A DNA stretch of 7,364 nt from Actinomycetota bacterium (GTDB lineage: Bacteria > Actinomycetota > Actinomycetes > Actinomycetales > Microbacteriaceae). Under the pieces are notes generated by a model that ran no database searches, had not been told where the DNA came from, and was given only the letters and a program-made list of their open reading frames with translations. Location: the NCBI GenBank assembly GCA_009699665.1, contig WLNS01000065.1, positions 1 to 7,364 of the forward strand, in the 5' to 3' direction. Position 1 is the stretch's first letter. Each line of letters begins with the position of its first letter. Positions 1 to 6,973 of this stretch are shown here, one piece after another. The position numbers were made by a program, and so were the translations under genes.

Positions 1-96
1 GCCGAGCTGCTCTTTCACAGAAAGTGCCACAGTCATGTGGCCATTGTGTATCGGATCAAACGTGCCCCCGAGAACACCAATCCGGGTTCTCGACAT
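1..96 (-). CDS. nadD: Nicotinate-nucleotide adenylyltransferase, N-terminal 32 residues only
   Basis: Only the first 32 codons are present; the gene runs off the left edge. The visible N-terminus begins MSRTRIGVLGGTFDPIHNGH, and GGTFDPIHNGH (residues 10-20) is the nucleotide-binding signature of the NadD nucleotidyltransferase family, with the HxGH-type motif (H17, N18, G19, H20) that binds the ATP phosphates. The family makes deamido-NAD from nicotinate mononucleotide and ATP in the cytoplasm. The ATG at 96-94 is the start because an in-frame TAA lies two codons upstream. No clear Shine-Dalgarno sequence precedes it. The gene starts 21 bases after the stop of the small membrane protein gene, so it is probably co-transcribed with proA and may depend on translation of the upstream gene. 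Confidence 0.95.
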   Translation of the reverse strand, partial: MSRTRIGVLGGTFDPIHNGHMTVALSVKEQLG

Positions 97-117
97 GGGT
101 TATCTGCGCTGGGCTAT

Positions 118-297
118 CTAGTGGTGATCCGAACCAGCCTTGTCGGACTTATTGGCGTGTCGGTTTGCTACGTCACGGTAGCTGAACACCAAAAAACCGA
201 GGAACACAAAAATGCTCACCGCGATGATGCCAAAAACCCATGCCGGAAGAAAGAGTGGGTGTGTGGCCGCTTCAGCAAGAACGTTCACAGCAGACAT
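118..297 (-). CDS. Small single-pass membrane protein, 59 residues, function unknown
   Basis: A 59-residue protein starting at an ATG (297-295), preceded by a strong AGAGGAG Shine-Dalgarno sequence (304-310) at a 6-base spacing, and ending in TAG at 120-118. Residues 1-18 are a short mixed N-terminus. About residues 19-40 are one strongly hydrophobic segment beginning AWVFGIIAVSIFVF. The rest is a hydrophilic tail that opens with SYRDVANRH and ends SDHH. The motif just after the membrane segment and the histidines at the end resemble small proteins I associate with this locus, between proA and nadD, in Microbacteriaceae; that is recollection, not a search. The gene sits 38 bases after proA and 21 before nadD, in the same direction, so it is likely the same transcript. 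No enzymatic motif is visible. With alanine and valine near the start and no cleavage site, it looks like a membrane-anchored protein rather than a secreted one. Confidence 0.88.
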   Translation of the reverse strand: MSAVNVLAEAATHPLFLPAWVFGIIAVSIFVFLGFLVFSYRDVANRHANKSDKAGSDHH

Positions 298-335
298 CGG
301 AGACTCCTCTGCGGTCAGTCAGTTATAGCCCTAGT

Positions 336-1598
336 CTAGCGACGAATCTGGCCCTGACCGCGGACCAACCACTTGGTACTCGTGAGCTCGGGAAGACCCA
401 TTGGTCCTCGCGCGTGCAATTTCTGGGTTGAGATGCCGACTTCGGCTCCAAAGCCAAATTCACCACCATCGGTAAAACGTGTTGACGCATTAATCATGAC
501 GGCAGCCGAGTCGACCTCGGCGAGAAAGCGCTCGGCGTTGGCGACATCGTTCGTGATGATTGACTCGGTGTGCTTCGTCGAGTAGCGACGGATATGGGCG
601 ATTGCCTCATCGAGGTCGGCCACCACTTTGACCGCGAGATCGAGGCTATAGAATTCACGGCCAAAGTCGTCGGGCTCTGCTGCCACGCTGTCCGGAAAAA
701 TGCGACGCGTCTTCTCGTCTGCGCGAATCGTGACTCCCGATTCGCGGAGTTTCGACAGCACCGGGGGAAGCAACCGGTCGGCGGCCGACTCAACAACGAG
801 TAGGGTCTCGAGGGCATTGCACACACTCGGACGCTGGACTTTGGAGTTGTGCACGATATCGATGGCCCACTCGAGATTGGCCGACTCATCGAGGAGGAGG
901 TGCACCACGCCGGCGCCCGTTTCAATCACCGGGACCTGAGATTCCCTGACAACCGTGTTGATCAGATCTGCTGATCCTCGCGGAACCAGCACGTCAACAA
1001 GCCCTCGGGCAGCCATCAGCTGCTTGGCGCCGTCGCGCCCAAACTCATCAATGGTCACAACGGCCGACGACGGCAGACCGGCGGCTACCAGGGCTGTTTG
1101 GATGATGCCGACGAGTGCGCTATTGCTGTGTTCAGCGGCTGAGCCGCCGCGCAGCACAGCGGCATTTCCGCTCTTGAGTGCCAGAGCGGCGATATCGACA
1201 GTGACGTTGGGTCGAGCCTCATAAATCGTGCCCACCACACCAAACGGCACTCTCACCTGAGTGAGGTGAACACCGTTGGGCATGTCCATGCCTCGCACGA
1301 CCTGGCCAACCGGATCGGCCAAGGTGGCAACCTGGCGCACGGCCGCAGAAAGACCGGAGATCCGGTCTGGCGTGAGCGTCAATCGATCAATCAGACCATC
1401 GGTCAGCCCGTTCTCTTTGCCCCGCGCCACGTCACGATCGTTGGCAGCGACGATTTCGCCGGCATGCGCTTCGAGGGCGTCGGCAATCGCATAAAGGGCA
1501 ACGTTCTTGGCATCCGTTGATAACGTCGCCAACACAATCGAAGCCGCCTGAGCCGCCTCAAGCTTTTGTGTGAATGACGCCGTGTCTGTGCTGACCAT
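336..1598 (-). CDS. proA: Gamma-glutamyl phosphate reductase (glutamate-5-semialdehyde dehydrogenase)
   Basis: 420 residues, the usual length for ProA. It reduces glutamyl-5-phosphate with NADPH to glutamate-5-semialdehyde, the second step of proline synthesis, in the cytoplasm. The fold is that of the aldehyde dehydrogenases. Visible landmarks are the N-terminal NAD(P)-binding part with PFGVVGTIYEARPNVT (residues 118-133), the LKSGNAAVLRGGSAA stretch (141-155), ETGAGVVH (226-233), and the catalytic cysteine C260 in QRPSVCNALETLL. The C-terminal FGFGAEVGISTQKLHARGP signature is at about 381-399. The reading frame is intact. The ATG at 1598-1596 gives an N-terminus of normal length; the second codon is GTG and could also start, and no clear Shine-Dalgarno sequence is present. 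The gene follows proB by 91 bases and is presumably expressed from the same message. Confidence 0.97.
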   Translation of the reverse strand: MVSTDTASFTQKLEAAQAASIVLATLSTDAKNVALYAIADALEAHAGEIVAANDRDVARGKENGLTDGLIDRLTLTPDRISGLSAAVRQVATLADPVGQVVRGMDMPNGVHLTQVRVPFGVVGTIYEARPNVTVDIAALALKSGNAAVLRGGSAAEHSNSALVGIIQTALVAAGLPSSAVVTIDEFGRDGAKQLMAARGLVDVLVPRGSADLINTVVRESQVPVIETGAGVVHLLLDESANLEWAIDIVHNSKVQRPSVCNALETLLVVESAADRLLPPVLSKLRESGVTIRADEKTRRIFPDSVAAEPDDFGREFYSLDLAVKVVADLDEAIAHIRRYSTKHTESIITNDVANAERFLAEVDSAAVMINASTRFTDGGEFGFGAEVGISTQKLHARGPMGLPELTSTKWLVRGQGQIRR

Positions 1599-1622
1599 GG
1601 GCCAAGTCTAACGAGAGGGCCG

Positions 1623-1639
1623 GGTCTCACGAAGAGACC
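1623..1639 (-). other. Inverted repeat in the proB-proA gap
   Basis: GGTCTC and GAGACC form a perfect 6-base stem around a 5-base loop in the 91-base gap between proB and proA. On the minus strand the stem is followed by CGGCCCTCTCG with no run of T, so it does not look like an intrinsic terminator. It may be an intercistronic hairpin that affects message stability, or it may be chance. Confidence 0.4.
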
Positions 1640-1689
1640 GATGCGGAGCGCGCGGGCGTGACGTGCGGGGCGGATCTTTCGAGCCAGAG

Positions 1690-2484
1690 TCAGACGGTGA
1701 ACTCAGGGTTTGGTTCGAACCATGTTCCGATGCGCGCACCCGCCATGGCGTCGTCGATGAGTTCGGCCGCCGTGATGAGCACGGCCGTGCCCGACGCGAC
1801 GGCAAGCTGAGCCGCGGCCACCTTAGTCAGAGCGCCACCGGTGCCCACCCCCGCATCCCCAATATCACCAAACTCAACAGTGTCGAGGGCATCACCGAAA
1901 GTAACGTAGTCGATGCGTTCGGCCCCCATCTCATGCGGCGGCTTGGTATAGAGCGCGTCGACATCAGACAGCAAGATAAGCACATCCGCGCGCACCAGCA
2001 CGGCGACCAGCGCGGCCAGGCGATCATTGTCGCCAAAGCGGATTTCGGTCGTTGCGACCGTGTCGTTCTCGTTCACGATGGGCAGAGTGCGCAACGCCAA
2101 AAGTCGGTCTAGCGCTCGTTCGGCATTGATCCGCGTTTCGTGCCCCTCTAGGTCTCCGGCGGTCAACAGCACCTGACCGGCAACGATCGAAAAACGATTG
2201 AGGCTCGCCTGATATCGGTGAATCAGTGCGTTCTGGCCCACCGCAGCCACCGCCTGTTGCGTCGCCAGGTCCTCCGGACGTTGGTCAAGTCCCAATAGGG
2301 GCATCCCGGTCGATATAGCACCCGACGAGACCAAAACAATCTCAGTGCCGCGCTGATGCGCCTGAGCCAAAACATCGACGATGTGATCGATGCGATCCGC
2401 GTTGGTACCGCTAATAGAAGACGACCCCACCTTCACCACGACGCGTCGCGCTTGAGATATTTCTCGGCGGTCATTAAGCGCCAC
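1690..2484 (-). CDS. proB: Glutamate 5-kinase, short form without PUA domain
   Basis: 264 residues. It phosphorylates glutamate with ATP to glutamyl-5-phosphate, the first and normally proline-inhibited step of proline synthesis. The amino acid kinase fold is complete: VVVKVGSSSI (residues 15-24) binds phosphate, LVSSGAISTG (51-60) and PIVNENDTVATTEIRFGDND (135-154) line the glutamate and ATP sites, LLSDVDALYT is at 171-180, and GVGTGG at 212-217. The protein stops at the end of the kinase domain, so the roughly 100-residue C-terminal PUA domain of the E. coli-type enzyme is absent, and the 91 bases after the stop are too short to hold a remnant. The start is a GTG at 2484-2482, preceded by a strong GAGGAGG; this overlaps the end of obg by 11 bases and implies coupled translation. 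The product passes directly to ProA, encoded next. Confidence 0.95.
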   Translation of the reverse strand: MALNDRREISQARRVVVKVGSSSISGTNADRIDHIVDVLAQAHQRGTEIVLVSSGAISTGMPLLGLDQRPEDLATQQAVAAVGQNALIHRYQASLNRFSIVAGQVLLTAGDLEGHETRINAERALDRLLALRTLPIVNENDTVATTEIRFGDNDRLAALVAVLVRADVLILLSDVDALYTKPPHEMGAERIDYVTFGDALDTVEFGDIGDAGVGTGGALTKVAAAQLAVASGTAVLITAAELIDDAMAGARIGTWFEPNPEFTV

Positions 2485-3985
2485 TGTCGTCCTCCTCGGC
2501 CCAGAGACCGGCTACTCGTTCACGGTCAAGCTCATCACGCGCGGCCTGTTTGGCATCCATGCGCTCTGTGTATTCTTCCCGACGTTCGCGTGTGGAGCGG
2601 CGCGCTGGTCCGGAAAGTCGCTCATCAGACCCGCGAGGACTGGATATCAATTCTGCTGTCGAGGTGAGCGTCGGTTCCCAATCAAAGACCACGCCCTGGC
2701 CCTCACCGATCACGACGGCGGAACCGGGCACGGCACCTTTCGCAAAGAGCGCCTCTTCCACGCCCAAACGCGCCAGCCGATCGGCCAGATATCCCACGGC
2801 TTCGTCGTTCGAAAAGTCCGTCTGTGCCACCCAGCGTTCCGGTTTGCCGCCCAAGATGCGGAACATGCGATCGTCAACCGGTCCTTCGACACGGATACTG
2901 AAATCTTTCACATCAACGGCCTGAGGCCTGATGACGATACGGGGTGCCTCGGCGCTGGCCTCCGCTGACCGCTGGCTCGACACGAGTTCGGCCAGAGCGT
3001 AGGACAGCCCTTTCAAACCCGCGTGTGACGCCGTCGAAATCGCGAAGACGCGATAACCACGCTCCTCGAAGAGGGGCTGAACCATCTCGGCGAGGTCGTT
3101 GGCATCGGGTACATCAATTTTGTTGAGCGCAATCATTTGCGGACGTTCAACCAGGGGAATCTGACCGGCCGGGACCGGATAAGCCTTCAGCTCTGCCAAA
3201 ATCACATCGAGATCACTTACGGGATCACGTCCGGGCTCCAGCGTGGCGCAATCAATCACATGCACGAGCGCGCGACACCTTTCGACGTGACGCAAGAATT
3301 CGAGGCCGAGTCCCTTGCCTTCGCTAGCTCCCTCGATCAAGCCGGGTACATCCGCAATCGTGTATCGCGTCTCCCCCGCCTGTACGACACCGAGATTGGG
3401 GTGCAACGTTGTGAAGGGATAGTCAGCGATCTTGGGGCGCGCCGACGAGAGTGCAGCGACCAGGCTGGATTTTCCGGCCGAGGGATAACCCACCAAGGCA
3501 ACATCGGCCAGCGTCTTGAGCTCGAGCACGACGTCGCCCTCAAAGCCAGGGGTGCCCAAGAGCGCAAAACCGGGAGCCTTGCGACGCGTTGACGCCAGCG
3601 ACGCATTTCCCAGACCGCCGACACCACCCGGCGCCACAACCACCCGCATGCCGGGAACGGTCATGTCGGCGATAAGCCCACCGCGTGCATCCTTGATGAC
3701 CGTGCCCACGGGTACCGTGAGCTCCAGGTCATCACCGGACGCACCTTGGCGATTGTTGCCCTGGCCGGGATCCCCATTGGCGGAAGTCTGATGCGGGTGC
3801 CGATGATACGAAAGCAGCGTGGTCTCTTGACTGTCGGCGACCAAAATGATGTCGCCACCGCTGCCGCCGTTACCGCCATCTGGTCCGGCCAAAGGTTTGA
3901 ATTTTTCGCGCCGAACAGACACGCACCCGTGGCCTCCATGACCCGCGCGCAGGTGAAGCGTCACCTCGTCGACGAATGTTGTCAT
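2474..3985 (-). CDS. obgE: Obg/CgtA family GTPase with OCT domain and charged tail
   Basis: 503 residues, longer than the roughly 390 of E. coli ObgE. Obg proteins bind the large ribosomal subunit, act in its assembly, and link ribosome state to nucleotide levels. The glycine-rich Obg fold occupies about residues 2-158 (for example GPDGGNGGSGGD at 34-45). The G domain follows with P-loop GYPSAGKSS (166-174), switch I DYPFTT (188-193), DVPG (212-215), NKID (289-292) and a STAS G5-like motif (317-320). A C-terminal OCT domain spans about 350-437. The last ~65 residues are strongly charged and rich in Arg and Glu, ending AEEDDSGA; such tails are known in actinobacterial Obg proteins. The ATG at 3985-3983 has AAAGGA (3991-3996) 5 bases upstream. 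It follows rpmA, beyond a terminator-like hairpin, and overlaps proB by 11 bases. Confidence 0.97.
   Translation of the reverse strand: MTTFVDEVTLHLRAGHGGHGCVSVRREKFKPLAGPDGGNGGSGGDIILVADSQETTLLSYHRHPHQTSANGDPGQGNNRQGASGDDLELTVPVGTVIKDARGGLIADMTVPGMRVVVAPGGVGGLGNASLASTRRKAPGFALLGTPGFEGDVVLELKTLADVALVGYPSAGKSSLVAALSSARPKIADYPFTTLHPNLGVVQAGETRYTIADVPGLIEGASEGKGLGLEFLRHVERCRALVHVIDCATLEPGRDPVSDLDVILAELKAYPVPAGQIPLVERPQMIALNKIDVPDANDLAEMVQPLFEERGYRVFAISTASHAGLKGLSYALAELVSSQRSAEASAEAPRIVIRPQAVDVKDFSIRVEGPVDDRMFRILGGKPERWVAQTDFSNDEAVGYLADRLARLGVEEALFAKGAVPGSAVVIGEGQGVVFDWEPTLTSTAELISSPRGSDERLSGPARRSTRERREEYTERMDAKQAARDELDRERVAGLWAEEDDSGA
2491..2497 (-). promoter_or_regulatory. Ribosome binding site of proB, inside obg
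   Basis: GAGGAGG on the minus strand, 6 bases before the GTG start of proB. It lies within the last codons of obg, where it encodes part of the acidic EEDD end. It fixes the GTG at 2484 as the start, as no in-frame ATG is available nearby. Confidence 0.8.
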
Positions 3986-4004
3986 GGTGGTCCTTTGATC
4001 GTGA

Positions 4005-4020
4005 CCGGATTCTCTTCCGG
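4005..4020 (-). other. Small inverted repeat in the obg leader
   Basis: CCGGA and TCCGG form a perfect 5-base stem with a 6-base loop, between the rpmA terminator and the obg ribosome binding site. It is short and not followed by a T run. It could fold in the obg leader, but could also be chance in GC-rich sequence. Confidence 0.3.
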
Positions 4021-4031
4021 CCGGCTAACGC

Positions 4032-4057
4032 AAAAGAGCGAGCCGAAGCTCGCCCTT
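4032..4057 (-). terminator. Intrinsic terminator-like hairpin after rpmA
   Basis: On the minus strand GGGCGAGC, a UUCG loop, and GCTCGCTC form an 8-pair stem (one G-U), extended by two A-T pairs, followed directly by TTTT and then GCGTT. The stable cUUCGg tetraloop plus a short T run is the classical form. It lies 17 bases after the rpmA stop and before obg. Because no full promoter is evident between it and obg, it probably terminates only part of the transcripts, giving more L21 and L27 than Obg, ProB and ProA. Confidence 0.8.
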
Positions 4058-4073
4058 GATGCCTGTGTCCTGA

Positions 4074-4325
4074 TTAGACGGTGACGATGTTGACGACCTT
4101 GCGGCCGCCCTTCCTGCCGAACTCCACCGCACCTGCGGACAGGGCGAAGAGCGTGTCGTCGCCACCTCGTCCCACATTCACGCCCGGGTGAAAGTGAGTG
4201 CCGCGCTGACGAACAATGATTTCACCGGCGTTAACCTTCTGGCCGCCGTAGCGCTTGACCCCCAGACGCTGAGCGTTTGAGTCGCGACCGTTGCGAGTAG
4301 AACTCGCTCCTTTTTTGTGTGCCAT
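4074..4325 (-). CDS. rpmA: 50S ribosomal protein L27
   Basis: 83 residues, normal for bacterial L27. The N-terminus MAHKKGASSTRNGRDS is the flexible tail that reaches the peptidyl transferase centre; it begins directly at the mature form, without the cleaved extension found in Firmicutes. RLGVKRYGGQKVNAGEIIVR and RGTHFHPGVNVGRGGDDTLF follow as expected for the family. The ATG at 4325-4323 has AAAGGAG (4335-4341) 9 bases upstream. It starts 21 bases after rplU in the same direction, the near-universal L21-L27 pairing, and ends 17 bases before a terminator-like hairpin. Confidence 0.98.
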   Translation of the reverse strand: MAHKKGASSTRNGRDSNAQRLGVKRYGGQKVNAGEIIVRQRGTHFHPGVNVGRGGDDTLFALSAGAVEFGRKGGRKVVNIVTV

Positions 4326-4346
4326 TTCGCGTTACTCCTTTGGCCC

Positions 4347-4655
4347 TTACTTGATTCCCGTGACCTTGACCCGCGTCAGCTCCTGGCGGTGGCCCTGGCG
4401 CTTGCGGTAACCGGTCTTGTTCTTGAACTTGTGAATGACAATCTTGGGGCCCCGAAGGTCCTCAAGGATTTCGGCGGTGACAGAGACCTTGGCCAGCGCC
4501 GCGGCATCTGACGTGACCTTGTCACCGTCTACCAGAAGAACCACGGGAAGAGTGATGGTGCCGGACGCAGGAGCGGAAACACGGTCCATCGTGATGATGG
4601 TGCCGACCTCTACCTTTTCTTGACGTCCGCCAGACTTGACTACTGCGAAAACCAC
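4347..4655 (-). CDS. rplU: 50S ribosomal protein L21
   Basis: 102 residues, the usual length for L21, an rRNA-binding protein of the large subunit. The N-terminus VVFAVVKSGGRQEKVEVG and the basic C-terminal stretch KFKNKTGYRKRQGHRQ (about residues 76-91) are family signatures. The start is a GTG at 4655-4653, giving fMet-VFAVVKSGG; a GAGG lies 8 bases upstream and no ATG fits better. It is the first gene of the rplU-rpmA unit, with a leader of about 90 bases behind the candidate promoter at 4748-4777. Confidence 0.97.
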   Translation of the reverse strand: MVFAVVKSGGRQEKVEVGTIITMDRVSAPASGTITLPVVLLVDGDKVTSDAAALAKVSVTAEILEDLRGPKIVIHKFKNKTGYRKRQGHRQELTRVKVTGIK

Positions 4656-4677
4656 TGTTCTAACCTCGTGTCGATAG

Positions 4678-4696
4678 GGGCAGGAAACTCTTGCCC
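4678..4696 (-). other. Hairpin in the rplU leader
   Basis: GGGCA and TGCCC form a 5-pair stem, with two further pairs inside after one mismatch, in the untranslated leader of rplU, about 22 bases before the GTG start. Leaders of ribosomal protein operons are often bound by one of their products, so this could be part of such a site. I do not recognise it as a described L21 leader, and the stem is short. Confidence 0.35.
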
Positions 4697-4747
4697 AAAG
4701 AATGATGGGGGTGCGTCACAACGAACGAGAACGCCGACCAACACCCA

Positions 4748-4777
4748 AGAATAGCCCGGATTGACCAACCGGGTCAA
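4748..4777 (-). promoter_or_regulatory. Candidate promoter for rplU-rpmA
   Basis: On the minus strand TTGACC (4777-4772) and TATTCT (4753-4748) are separated by 18 bases, matching the primary-sigma -35 (5 of 6) and the TAnnnT pattern of the -10. Transcription would start near 4741 and leave a leader of about 85 bases. The -35 box lies inside the hairpin that follows rne. A second TTGACC is provided by the tandem copy at 4782-4787, 10 bases further upstream and out of register for this -10. Confidence 0.55.
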
Positions 4778-4783
4778 ACCGGG
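4755..4783 (-). terminator. Hairpin directly after the rne stop codon
   Basis: CCCGGTTTGACC and GGTCAATCCGGG on the minus strand form a 12-base stem with one T-T mismatch around a 5-base loop, beginning at the base after the rne stop codon. It is followed by CTATTCTT, only a partial T run. It could terminate rne transcripts or protect their 3' end. The same bases carry the -35 box of the candidate rplU promoter, so the two roles may coexist or only one may be real. Confidence 0.5.
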
Positions 4784-4790
4784 TCAAACC
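4771..4790. repeat. Tandem 10-base repeat over the rne stop codon
   Basis: GGGTCAAACC occurs twice without a gap. The right copy contains the last codons and the TGA stop of rne (4786-4784); the left copy forms one arm of the hairpin and the -35 box of the candidate rplU promoter. It looks like a local duplication. Confidence 0.85.
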
Positions 4791-6973
4791 GCGGAGTTCC
4801 CGGGATCGGCCGTGATGCTCTCGGTCGAAACACGGCGACGCCGACCGCGCCCCTGACCTGGGTCGGACGGTTCAGGCAGGGCCTGCAGAACGCTATCTAG
4901 GGCGGCCGTGTCAAGGTCCGCTTTTTTTCGTCGCCCTTTGGTGACCGTGACGGGGAAGTCGAGAATGTCAACGACCTCGCTGTCGGCATGCATCTCTGTT
5001 GGCTCGTCATTCCCCGCGGGAACGCTTTCTTCGTTCTGGTGGAGTGTGCTGGCAGCAATCTTGGCCAGGGCACTCGAAGCTCCCTCGGGAATGACGTGAA
5101 CTTCTCCGGCCGGCGCGGTGTTCGCCGTTCGGCTGCGCCCCGTGCCGCGGCGCGATTTCTCTGCTGGTTTGTCGACGGGCTTCGTGCGGGTCACGGGCTC
5201 GTGATAAACGATCACACCACGCCCGGCACAAAACTCACACGGTTCGCTAAAGGTCTCCAACAAGCCGAGGCCGAGCTTCTTTCTCGTCATCTGCACAAGG
5301 CCCAGAGACGTAATCTCTGCTACCTGGTGTTTCGTTCGGTCGCGACTCAGGCACTCAATCAGTCGGCGCTGCACTAAGTCACGATTGGACTCAAGCACCA
5401 TATCGATGAAGTCGACGACGATGATGCCGCCGATGTCGCGCAAGCGCAGTTGCCGCACGATCTCTTCGGCCGCCTCGAGATTGTTCTTGGTGACGGTTTC
5501 TTCGAGGTTTCCCCCCGAACCAACAAACTTGCCCGTGTTGACATCAACAACGGTCATTGCCTCGGTGCGGTCGATAACCAACGATCCACCGCTGGGCAAG
5601 TAAACCTTGCGATCAAGTGCCTTCTCGATCTGCTCCGTGACACGAAATTCCGCAAAAGAGTCATTTCTCGACGCGTGATCCTCAACGCGTCCAATCAGTT
5701 CCGGCGCAACTCCTTCGAGATACGTGCGGATTGTTTCGCCCACAGAGGGACCGTCGATGATGACTTTCGTGAAGTCCTCGTTGAAAACGTCACGGATGAT
5801 CTTGACCAGAAGGTCGGGCTCGCTGTGCAGCAAAGCGGGCGCCTGTCCCTTTTCTACCTTTTCAGAAATGGCTGCCCACTGAGATTGCAAACGCTCAACG
5901 TCGTTGCGCAATTGCTCTTCGGAAGCGCCCTCGGCAGCGGTGCGCACGATGACCCCTACGTTCTCGGGGAGTACCTCTTTGAGAATTTTCTTGAGTCGAA
6001 GGCGTTCCGGCTCGGGCAATTTGCGACTGATGCCGTTCATCGTGTTGTTCGGAACGTAGACCAGATACCGCCCTGGCAAGGACACCTGAGACGTCAAGCG
6101 CGCGCCCTTGTGGCCGACGGGATCCTTGGTCACTTGAACCAAGACCTTGTCGCCCGGCTTCAGAGCAAGTTCAATGCGCCGCGACTGCTCTTTGTTCTCG
6201 ACGGCATCCCAGTCGACCTCACCAGAGTACAAAACAGCGTTTCGTCCTCGACCGATATCGACGAAAGCGGCTTCCATCGAGGGCAACACGTTCTGTACCT
6301 TGCCGAGGTAAACATTGCCGATCAGGCTGGCTTCAGAGGCCCGCGCCACATAGTGCTCAACAAGAACCGAATCCTCGAGCACGCCAATTTGCGTGCGATC
6401 GTCGCGCTCACGAACAACCATGACGCGATCCACAGATTCGCGACGAGCCAAGAACTCGCTCTCGGTCACCACGGTTCGGCGACGGCCCACATCACGTCCG
6501 TCGCGACGCCGCTGCTTCTTTGCCTCAAGGCGCGTCGAACCACGAAGACGCTGAGGTTCGGTCATGATCTCGGGTTCCCGAGGCAGGCGCACCTTCACAA
6601 CAGTCCGAGGATCTTCATCGGTGATAGGTCGGTCATCTCCTGCGCGTCGGCGCTGACGTCGACGAAGTGATCCCGCCTCGTCAAAGGGATCGCCGTCACG
6701 TTCCCAACGTTCTCGTTGCTGCTCTGCACGCTGTGGCAGCTCGGGGGCGAAGAAAACGAGGTCGGTAATCTCGCTCGCCGACAACGCGGGAACCTCCACC
6801 AGCGGAATGGCCGCAGCCTCCGCCTGGATATCTGCCACGGACTCGCTGACCTCGACGGCGACGGAGTCCGTCGAAATCAGGGCGGGAATGCGATCCGCGT
6901 GAGCTTGAAGCCACCCATCGGCGTTCACGCCGTGGCTAAAGGGGCTGACTATTGTTTTTTCTTTACTCACCAT
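4784..6973 (-). CDS. rne: Ribonuclease E/G family endoribonuclease
   Basis: 729 residues from the ATG at 6973. RNase E/G cuts single-stranded RNA and drives mRNA decay and rRNA and tRNA processing. About residues 1-180 are an acidic then arginine-rich arm with basic patches (RRRQRRR near 105-111, KKQRRRDGRDVGRRR near 152-166). The S1 domain is at about 215-285. IVRT (342-345) matches the region of the 5'-monophosphate sensor. The catalytic DNase I-like part carries the metal-binding aspartates D477 (VVDVNTG) and D521 (VVDFIDM), followed by the zinc-link CEFC (C579, C582). The last ~140 residues are a low-complexity arm with GRGRRRR near its end. A core between two arms is typical of actinobacterial RNase E. 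A TTG at 7018 would add 15 residues but has no ribosome binding site; the chosen ATG has GGAGAG (6985-6990) 11 bases upstream, slightly far. A hairpin follows the stop. Confidence 0.95.
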   Translation of the reverse strand: MVSKEKTIVSPFSHGVNADGWLQAHADRIPALISTDSVAVEVSESVADIQAEAAAIPLVEVPALSASEITDLVFFAPELPQRAEQQRERWERDGDPFDEAGSLRRRQRRRAGDDRPITDEDPRTVVKVRLPREPEIMTEPQRLRGSTRLEAKKQRRRDGRDVGRRRTVVTESEFLARRESVDRVMVVRERDDRTQIGVLEDSVLVEHYVARASEASLIGNVYLGKVQNVLPSMEAAFVDIGRGRNAVLYSGEVDWDAVENKEQSRRIELALKPGDKVLVQVTKDPVGHKGARLTSQVSLPGRYLVYVPNNTMNGISRKLPEPERLRLKKILKEVLPENVGVIVRTAAEGASEEQLRNDVERLQSQWAAISEKVEKGQAPALLHSEPDLLVKIIRDVFNEDFTKVIIDGPSVGETIRTYLEGVAPELIGRVEDHASRNDSFAEFRVTEQIEKALDRKVYLPSGGSLVIDRTEAMTVVDVNTGKFVGSGGNLEETVTKNNLEAAEEIVRQLRLRDIGGIIVVDFIDMVLESNRDLVQRRLIECLSRDRTKHQVAEITSLGLVQMTRKKLGLGLLETFSEPCEFCAGRGVIVYHEPVTRTKPVDKPAEKSRRGTGRSRTANTAPAGEVHVIPEGASSALAKIAASTLHQNEESVPAGNDEPTEMHADSEVVDILDFPVTVTKGRRKKADLDTAALDSVLQALPEPSDPGQGRGRRRRVSTESITADPGNSAV

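Noticed and set aside
37..339. A 100-codon plus-strand open frame at the left end
   Set aside because: It runs antisense to nadD and the small membrane protein gene, both of which have clear motifs or a ribosome binding site; this frame has neither.
1663..2112. A 149-codon plus-strand open frame opposite proB
   Set aside because: It is antisense to a fully conserved ProB and its translation shows no family features.
3137..3592. A 151-codon plus-strand open frame opposite obg
   Set aside because: It is a shadow of the conserved GTP-binding domain of Obg on the other strand.
5450..6670. A 406-codon open frame on the plus strand, opposite rne
   Set aside because: It lies wholly inside the conserved RNase E gene, in an antisense frame that GC-biased codon use often leaves open. 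Its translation shows no recognisable domain and there is no clear ribosome binding site.
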